Positions 7,749 through 12,127 of a stretch of 12,127 nt of DNA are shown one piece after another. Positions within the stretch are counted from its first letter, which is position 1, and every line of letters starts with the position of its first letter. The notes below the pieces were generated by a model. The model ran no database searches, was not told where the DNA came from, and worked only from the letters and a program-made list of their open reading frames with translations. Position numbers and translations under genes: made by a program. Source of the stretch: Alphaproteobacteria bacterium (GTDB lineage Bacteria > Pseudomonadota > Alphaproteobacteria > RUG11792); the NCBI GenBank assembly GCA_017450545.1, contig JAFSTL010000072.1, positions 1 through 12,127 on the forward strand, written 5' to 3'.

Positions 7749-8468
7749 TCATTCCCCTATAGTTTGCAGTAATGTTTGGGTTCGTTCCAACATTCCCTCA
7801 GGAATACCAGTGGTTTTCGCCAGCGTTTCCAAGACCTCTGTCGCCATTTTTTTATCACCTTTCTTTATATAGCAAAATGCAAGCGTTTCCTTCGCTAATA
7901 AGTCCCAGGATTTGCCCACGTAATTTTTTTTAAGTTCTTCAATGAAAGCATCAATATTTCTTGATATTTCCTTTGCATCCATCAAATCGATTGCAGAACT
8001 GACGTAGAATATATAGGCTAATTCTCTCATAACTGGAGTAACTTCTTTATCCTCGTATATTGCTTTATATTCAGCAAGTGCATCTGGTTGCTCCTTGTCC
8101 CTTAAAATAGCGGCATACTCGAACCTTGCTAAGGTCGCATAATCTTTTTTTGACGCAGTCGTCAATCCCTTTAGTTGAGCCAGGGCTGTTGTCGCGTCTC
8201 CAGCCATGATCGCGCCCTGAACCTGGATAAACCTGGAGGAAATCGCTTCCCTGTCTGCCAAATCTTGACGCTGCCACATGTTGTAAACAATGACGCCAAT
8301 TAACAATGCAGAAACAGTATAGACAATCAATTTGCCATATCTCTTCCACATCTTTTGCAGATTTTCATCTCGAATTTCTTCTTCTATACTGTCAATAAAA
8401 TGATCACTTTTTGATTGATTTCGCTGATTAAAATTATTCCAAGGGTTGTGCCCACTATTCCCGTTCAT
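7749..8468 (-). CDS. YfgM-like membrane-anchored TPR protein
   Basis: The protein has 239 residues: a hydrophilic N-terminus (1-46), one membrane segment (about 47-65) and a periplasmic alpha-helical region of TPR_21 type. This topology matches E. coli YfgM (206 residues), a SecYEG-associated partner of periplasmic chaperones. The gene stands directly before bamB and der, as yfgM does in E. coli, which strengthens the assignment. No convincing Shine-Dalgarno precedes the ATG at 8468. A good promoter lies just upstream. Sequence identity to YfgM is low by eye, so function in secretion or envelope protein folding is inferred from fold and neighbours. Confidence 0.82.
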   Translation of the reverse strand: MNGNSGHNPWNNFNQRNQSKSDHFIDSIEEEIRDENLQKMWKRYGKLIVYTVSALLIGVIVYNMWQRQDLADREAISSRFIQVQGAIMAGDATTALAQLKGLTTASKKDYATLARFEYAAILRDKEQPDALAEYKAIYEDKEVTPVMRELAYIFYVSSAIDLMDAKEISRNIDAFIEELKKNYVGKSWDLLAKETLAFCYIKKGDKKMATEVLETLAKTTGIPEGMLERTQTLLQTIGE

Positions 8469-8501
8469 TACAACAACATGAAACTAACAACACACATCCA
8501 G

Positions 8502-8531
8502 ATTATACACTACTTCCGTTCGTTAGCGCAA
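8502..8531 (-). promoter_or_regulatory. Predicted sigma70-type promoter for yfgM-bamB-der-rsmD
   Basis: On the minus strand TTGCGC (8526-8531) and a perfect TATAAT (8502-8507) are separated by 18 bp. The start would lie near 8495, about 27 nt before the yfgM-like ATG. It sits in the 105-bp gap after the HD-domain gene, so the two minus-strand units can be expressed separately. Confidence 0.6.
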
Positions 8532-8573
8532 AACCCAATCAATCCGTTTCATAAACACTTCAAAAAATGTCGG

Positions 8574-9152
8574 CTAAAGTCCAAGCAACTCATACACATC
8601 TCCGTTAATCATGGTGTCTAGTGTGTTTTTTATCATTTGCAGATGAAGTGAATATTGATTAGTGATTTCATTTGGATCTAAATTATATGTTTCCAGATAC
8701 CAATTAAGTTTATCCTCCCATCTTATATAATCATTAATCCTGGAGACTTTATCACAAAATTGTATTAAGTGAATATATATATCTTCTTTTATATTTTTAA
8801 GTAAATTAAAAACCTTGTTCGCTTCCTCAACGTCATCGTGATGATAATGCAGTATATGCTCATATGAATTGAAATTCGGAAATGGGTGCGTCAAACATAT
8901 CAGCGCCACATCTGGATGAGTGTTTCGTAAAAGCTCGTATCCTACTCTCGGGTGTTTATATTTTTCTTCCGGCTTTAAGTAGAACTTGCCTATATCATGC
9001 ATAACACCGAATGTATACGCTTTTTGCCAATTTAAATCCGTTGTATGCGACGCTATTAGCTTTGCTGCATTAGCAACGGTATGCGAATGGTCATAGCAAC
9101 GCTTTTGGTTTTCATTCGTCTGCCAATCTTTAGGTAAAAATTGATGTATCAT
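8574..9152 (-). CDS. HD-domain metal-dependent hydrolase
   Basis: A 192-residue protein with an HD-superfamily core. An N-terminal His (His22 or His24 in DHSHTVANAAKLI), the doublet His52-Asp53 in MHDIGK and a later Asp134 in FCDKVSR fit the H-HD-D metal-binding pattern. Such proteins cleave phosphate esters, often of nucleotides; the substrate cannot be told here. The ATG overlaps the ispDF stop by 4 nt (ATGA) and has AAGGAA six nt upstream, so it is the last gene of the rpmJ-ispDF unit. The domain takes up most of the protein, with no extra RelA, PAS or GGDEF part, so it is not a (p)ppGpp synthetase/hydrolase of the full RelA/SpoT type. Confidence 0.8.
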   Translation of the reverse strand: MIHQFLPKDWQTNENQKRCYDHSHTVANAAKLIASHTTDLNWQKAYTFGVMHDIGKFYLKPEEKYKHPRVGYELLRNTHPDVALICLTHPFPNFNSYEHILHYHHDDVEEANKVFNLLKNIKEDIYIHLIQFCDKVSRINDYIRWEDKLNWYLETYNLDPNEITNQYSLHLQMIKNTLDTMINGDVYELLGL

Positions 9153-10318
9153 ACTCGCTTCCTTATCATGACGACGCTTATTGCTGCTATGCCTTCTTTT
9201 CTGCCTTCAAATCCCATACCTTCAGTTGTTTTCCCTTTTATATTTATTTTTGCTGGTTCAATTTTCAGGCAATTGGAAATAATCTTTTTCATATGCGACG
9301 TATACACGGAAATTTTCGGCTCCTCGCAAATGATGGTCGTATCAATATTGACAATATCTGCTCCGTTTTCAAACAGTTTTTCCCGACAATAGTCCAAAAA
9401 AACTAACGAACTAACACCTTTATTGCTCGGGTCATTTGATGGAAAGTGTGACCCAATGCCCCCGAGACAGAGAGCCCCCAGTATGGCATCAACCAAGCTG
9501 TGTATTCCACCATCTGCATCGGAAACGCCCTCCAACCCACGATATCCATCGATAAGGTGTCCCATTAGGTATAATTTTCTATTCGGGTCATCTGAAAATC
9601 GATGCACGTCATACCCATACCCCGTTCTGTATTCCATCGTGCCCACTTCATTTCTGTATGTTACCTTTCGATTGCTCTGCTCTCCTTGAACAGCGGCTAC
9701 AGGAACTCCCGCCCGTGCGCAAAGCGACGCATCATCCGCAAACTGCTCATTGTTATATCGTTTATGTAATTGCAATATCATCTCATATCTAAACCCCTGT
9801 GGGGTTTGCACCAGCCGTACTTGCTGTTTGTCTAGGTATTGTCCGCCATGTCTTACAGCATCTACAGGAGGTATCTCAGGTACTACTGCTTCTGCCCCAT
9901 TCAATAGTGCGCCATAAATGTCGCAGATTAGTTTCTCAGAACAATAGCACCTGCACGCATCGTGTATCAAAACATAATCAGGGCTTCCACGTTCCAATGC
10001 TCTCAGCCCATTCAACACAGAAACCTGCCGAGTTTCACCACCACCAACTGCGGGTAGCAACCTCTCATCAGCTATATCTGCGACTAAATCTACATATGTG
10101 TGCCGGTGACTTTCTGGTATCACACAAATAACACCAGAAATAAAATCCAACGACAAAAACAACCGCACCGCTTCTTTTATCGGAACAATGCCACCTATTG
10201 TGCAAAATTGCTTAGGTATCTCGCCTCCAAAACGACTGCCACTACCGGCAGCCATGATAAGAGCAACAACCTTACCCCTGTCTTGCTTTAAATTTTGGCA
10301 CTTGCTTATTGATGACAT
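9149..10318 (-). CDS. ispDF: Bifunctional IspD/IspF enzyme of the MEP isoprenoid pathway
   Basis: The protein has 389 residues from ATG 10318. The IspD half (about 1-233) has AAGSGSR (23-29), PKQ (35-37), HDACR (119-123) and Lys218; it makes CDP-methylerythritol from MEP and CTP. The IspF half (about 234-389) has zinc ligands Asp237, His239 and His273 and ends with KTTEGMGFEGRKEGIAA; it forms the cyclic diphosphate MEcPP. The fusion is typical of alphaproteobacteria. Two usually conserved IspF residues differ: the position of E. coli His34 is Val265 and that of Asp56 is Gly287. IspD has HDACRC where HDAARP is usual. The start is ATG 10318, preceded by AGGGAG at good spacing; a GTG at 10354 has no such site. 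The start lies inside rpmJ (47-bp overlap). The gene looks richer in G+C than its neighbours. Confidence 0.9.
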   Translation of the reverse strand: MSSISKCQNLKQDRGKVVALIMAAGSGSRFGGEIPKQFCTIGGIVPIKEAVRLFLSLDFISGVICVIPESHRHTYVDLVADIADERLLPAVGGGETRQVSVLNGLRALERGSPDYVLIHDACRCYCSEKLICDIYGALLNGAEAVVPEIPPVDAVRHGGQYLDKQQVRLVQTPQGFRYEMILQLHKRYNNEQFADDASLCARAGVPVAAVQGEQSNRKVTYRNEVGTMEYRTGYGYDVHRFSDDPNRKLYLMGHLIDGYRGLEGVSDADGGIHSLVDAILGALCLGGIGSHFPSNDPSNKGVSSLVFLDYCREKLFENGADIVNIDTTIICEEPKISVYTSHMKKIISNCLKIEPAKINIKGKTTEGMGFEGRKEGIAAISVVMIRKRV

Positions 10319-10397
10319 AAAGTCTCCCTTTACGTTTAACCAACTTGCACGCACGATGCCTACTTCTCAATGTCTTCACTGAATTCGCAACTTTCAT
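10272..10397 (-). CDS. rpmJ: 50S ribosomal protein L36
   Basis: A 41-codon gene hidden in another frame over the start of ispDF. The product begins MKVANSVKTLRSRHRACK, continues LVKRKGRLYVINKQ and ends KFKARQG, which matches the 41-residue alphaproteobacterial L36 from end to end. It is the type lacking the CxxC zinc ligands. L36 is a small basic protein of the large ribosomal subunit. AAGGA lies 8 nt before the ATG. The stop TAA (10272-10274) lies 47 bp inside ispDF, and the ispDF ribosome binding site is embedded in the rpmJ codons for Lys-Gly-Arg. Its ATG also overlaps the stop of the upstream 53-codon ORF. A strong promoter lies 33 bp upstream. Confidence 0.93.
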   Translation of the reverse strand: MKVANSVKTLRSRHRACKLVKRKGRLYVINKQVPKFKARQG

Positions 10398-10555
10398 CTC
10401 AAAAATCCTTCAAACTGACGTCTCCGTCTATGATACATCAAAAATGCGCTGTTGTCAAATTTGCAAGATCGGGTTTGGTGTTTAGGTGAAAATTCGTTCT
10501 CTCTAAAAATTTTGTCCAGTGGATTGTTTTTGGTTGCTTCAATTCCCATAGTCAT
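10394..10555 (-). CDS. Small basic ORF upstream of rpmJ, unknown function
   Basis: This 53-codon frame is not recognised. It opens with MTMGIEATKNNPLDKIFREN and ends with a basic, aromatic tail (YHRRRRQFEGFLR). Its TGA overlaps the rpmJ ATG as ATGA, the same junction type as ispDF/HD and der/rsmD, which suggests it is translated and coupled. The second Met (10549) has AGGG seven nt upstream, so a 51-residue product is also possible. That AGGG is part of the 3' arm of a hairpin (10557-10579). Against it being a gene: the rpmJ promoter lies inside it, and no family comes to mind. The composition, with several Lys, Arg, Asn and Phe, is compatible with a small ribosome- or nucleic-acid-binding protein, but that is a guess. 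Confidence 0.4.
   Translation of the reverse strand: MTMGIEATKNNPLDKIFRENEFSPKHQTRSCKFDNSAFLMYHRRRRQFEGFLR
10430..10458 (-). promoter_or_regulatory. Predicted sigma70-type promoter for rpmJ-ispDF-HD
   Basis: On the minus strand a consensus TTGACA (10453-10458) and TATCAT (10430-10435) are separated by exactly 17 bp. Transcription would start near 10423, about 26 nt before the rpmJ ATG. The promoter lies inside the small upstream ORF. Confidence 0.7.
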
Positions 10556-10556
10556 T

Positions 10557-10579
10557 CCCTGCCTCTTTTCGAGGCAGGG
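10557..10579. terminator. Hairpin downstream of the right-edge gene, possible terminator or translation-control stem
   Basis: CCCTGCCTC (10557-10565) and GAGGCAGGG (10571-10579) form a perfect 9-bp stem with a 5-nt loop. It lies 63 nt after the stop of the large minus-strand ORF. No T-run follows on the minus strand; the plus-strand side is only mildly T-rich. It may therefore end the upstream transcript inefficiently, or hide the ribosome binding site of the small ORF that starts right after it. Confidence 0.5.
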
Positions 10580-10642
10580 GCTTCATTCTGTTATTGTGTT
10601 ATGTTGTATTATGATTTAAGCAGTATCGTTTATTAATTTGTC

Positions 10643-12127
10643 TTATTCGGTTACTTTTTCGTATATCGCAACTTTCATCACTATATCTGAACTGTATTCC
10701 TTAAAGTGGTAACTCGTATCATCATCCTCGTAGTTATACGCTACATACACGTCTCCTGTCTTTGTGTCCTCGGATACCACTGATTCTAACCTGTATCTTG
10801 TTATATCGCCAGTTACTTCTCTTATAGTTAGTTCTGAGTTGCATGTTACTTTGTTCAATTCTCCCTTTGCGGTAAGTATTTCCACAATTAGCACTTCTGG
10901 ATACTTTTCTATATATGTACATAGTTCGATTCGTGTGGGTATTCCTCGGTCGGAATACCCACTAAAGCGATTGAAAACGTTTGTTGGTTCTGCTCCATTT
11001 CTAATTTCCTTATGTAGTGTATTGTCGTTTAGGTAGGCGTTTATATCTTTATCAATGTTGAACATTTTAAAACTCGTCAATCTTTCGTCGTTCCTGTTCT
11101 CCGTTGTTTTGCCTTTATATGTGCTTCTTATTAATCTGACTTTGCTATACGTAAATACGTCGTTGATCAATCCTGTCTTGTTTTCGTTATATATAGTAGT
11201 TAAAATGTAATCAAGTATTGACTGTGTGCTCTTTGCTTTTGTTATGTTTCCAAACCACTTGAGCTCAATTTGCTCTTTGTCTGCTATCGATTCTCTATGT
11301 GTCCATTTTCCGCTTTCACTATATTCCCTGTTGCTTATATCGTCATATTTTATTTGTGCGTTGTCATGTATCATTCTTGTTTCAATTTTTTTTATGTATT
11401 CTACGTCGTCTTTGTTTCCTTTATTATCAAAATTTTCGTATATCGCTTTGCATGTCCTCCAATTTGTTTCTGTAGTTTTATTGTTCGAGCGTGCTATTTT
11501 GGCTATATAGGTTTTCATCTTAGGGGCCGCTCTTAACGCCTCTAAAACAGCCACAATAGATTGTCGAGATTTGAGATATTCTCTATCTTGTTCTTCAGAG
11601 CCGTCGTTTATATAAATATATATTGGGTCTGTGCCTTTAATTTCAGTGTTTATAGACATATCTTGATTTAACGTGACGTATCTGTTGTCGAAAACTTTGT
11701 ATGCTAATGTATTGTTATCTTTGTATACAACAGTAATTTCAGTTTGCTTGTTTCTATCATTTACTTTTATCATGGCGTTAGTTATTTTTATTTTTGTGAC
11801 ACAATCGTCAGTCTTTATTGTTTGTATATTTGAGTAGAAACCAGTCTTGTTCTTGCACGATTCGCGTAAATATTCATATAGTCCCAATGCCTCTGCGTAT
11901 TCCTTTATATCGTTAACTGCTTTTTTGACTAAATCTTCTATTCCATCTATATCTTTGTAATATTTGGCAATTCGGTCGCCTACTGCTTCAATACATTCTT
12001 TCGAGAACTTGTCTTTAACTTCAGTATTCAAGCTGTTATTGATGGCTTCAGCCAAAAAGTTCCACAATACCGATGCATTCCAGTTTTCGGGAGCATAACT
12101 CACCTTGTCAGGCGTTGCCTCAAATTC
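10643..12127 (-). CDS. Large protein of unknown function with USP-like (peptidase C19) tandem-domain pattern, N-terminus off the window
   Basis: The frame is open from the right edge to a TAA at 10643-10645, so at least 494 residues are visible and the true start lies outside. A GTG at 12103 has no proper ribosome binding site and is probably internal. Residues below count from that GTG. I see no signal peptide or membrane segment; it is rich in Asn, Lys, Asp and Thr. By eye the motif order resembles ubiquitin-specific proteases. AVLEALRAAPKMKTYI (185-200) is like the Cys box, STQSILDYILTTI (292-304) like the QQD box, YPEVLIVEIL (401-410) like the LPxVLxxxL strand, and YRLESVV with GDVYVAY and DDD (437-462) like the His box. 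A preceding partial domain may end at residues 103-166. Cys and His positions are replaced, so it would be catalytically inactive. Alternatives are an unrelated beta-rich effector or a phage-type protein. The coding call is strong; the family call is weak. Confidence 0.75.
   Translation of the reverse strand, partial: EFEATPDKVSYAPENWNASVLWNFLAEAINNSLNTEVKDKFSKECIEAVGDRIAKYYKDIDGIEDLVKKAVNDIKEYAEALGLYEYLRESCKNKTGFYSNIQTIKTDDCVTKIKITNAMIKVNDRNKQTEITVVYKDNNTLAYKVFDNRYVTLNQDMSINTEIKGTDPIYIYINDGSEEQDREYLKSRQSIVAVLEALRAAPKMKTYIAKIARSNNKTTETNWRTCKAIYENFDNKGNKDDVEYIKKIETRMIHDNAQIKYDDISNREYSESGKWTHRESIADKEQIELKWFGNITKAKSTQSILDYILTTIYNENKTGLINDVFTYSKVRLIRSTYKGKTTENRNDERLTSFKMFNIDKDINAYLNDNTLHKEIRNGAEPTNVFNRFSGYSDRGIPTRIELCTYIEKYPEVLIVEILTAKGELNKVTCNSELTIREVTGDITRYRLESVVSEDTKTGDVYVAYNYEDDDTSYHFKEYSSDIVMKVAIYEKVTE
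10935..10962. repeat. Perfect 11-bp inverted repeat inside the right-edge gene
   Basis: GTGGGTATTCC (10935-10945) and GGAATACCCAC (10952-10962) pair perfectly over a 6-nt loop. The segment codes for about residues 381-390 (SGYSDRGIPT) of the large ORF and keeps its frame. Confidence 0.7.

Noticed and set aside
8071..8349. Minus-strand frame of 92 codons within the yfgM-like gene
   Set aside because: Same strand but another frame of a gene with a coherent topology; no own ribosome binding site or family.
10319..10354. GTG at 10354 as the ispDF start
   Set aside because: It adds 12 residues that are simply another frame of rpmJ and has no ribosome binding site; ATG 10318 has AGGGAG at good distance.
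10924..10932. tRNA T-loop-like GTTCGATTC
   Set aside because: It is in the middle of a coding frame and no acceptor, D or anticodon stem can be built around it.
11226..11536. Plus-strand hydrophobic frames opposite the right-edge gene
   Set aside because: Their hydrophobic, Phe- and Cys-rich look is what the complement of an Asn/Lys-rich gene produces; no start signals are seen.
12101..12103. GTG at 12103 as the true start of the right-edge gene
   Set aside because: The same frame continues open to the window end, and there is no separate Shine-Dalgarno with proper spacing.

Overview
The window reads as a piece of chromosome from an AT-rich, probably host-associated alphaproteobacterium. 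Three things point there: an ispD-ispF fusion, a 41-residue L36 of the type without a CxxC zinc motif, and the cluster yfgM-like, bamB, der, rsmD. An AdiC-like permease and a C-terminal protein that resembles eukaryotic-type ubiquitin-specific proteases would fit an intracellular lineage such as Holosporales or Rickettsiales. That placement is inference; no rRNA or tRNA gene is present to fix it.

Layout. The left edge (1-182, minus) holds the N-terminus of an exported protein that runs off the window. Next comes a gene-free stretch with a 303-bp element bounded by perfect 18-bp inverted repeats, probably a MITE or decayed insertion sequence. The plus strand then carries a small cupin gene (662-1000), an AdiC-like amino acid permease (1262-2569) with a structured leader, a CorB/HlyC-type transporter (2659-3945) and an overlapping serine esterase (3929-4564). 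The esterase meets rsmD tail to tail with an 18-bp overlap.

From 4547 to the right edge all genes are on the minus strand, in two tight units. One unit, from a promoter near 8502-8531, is yfgM-like, bamB, der and rsmD: periplasmic chaperoning, outer-membrane protein assembly, ribosome GTPase and 16S rRNA methylation. Its genes abut or overlap. The other unit is an unrecognised 53-codon ORF, a hidden rpmJ gene (10272-10397), ispDF (overlapping rpmJ by 47 bp) and an HD-domain hydrolase, joined by overlaps at every junction. The IspF half of IspDF lacks two residues that are normally conserved.

The right edge (10643-12127, minus) is a large ORF that remains open to the window end, so its N-terminus is missing. 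It has no obvious bacterial homologue. By eye, its order of motifs resembles a USP (peptidase C19) fold, with the end of one such domain followed by a second full domain, and with the catalytic Cys and His positions replaced. This is the most interesting object in the window, and it is a hypothesis from pattern reading only.
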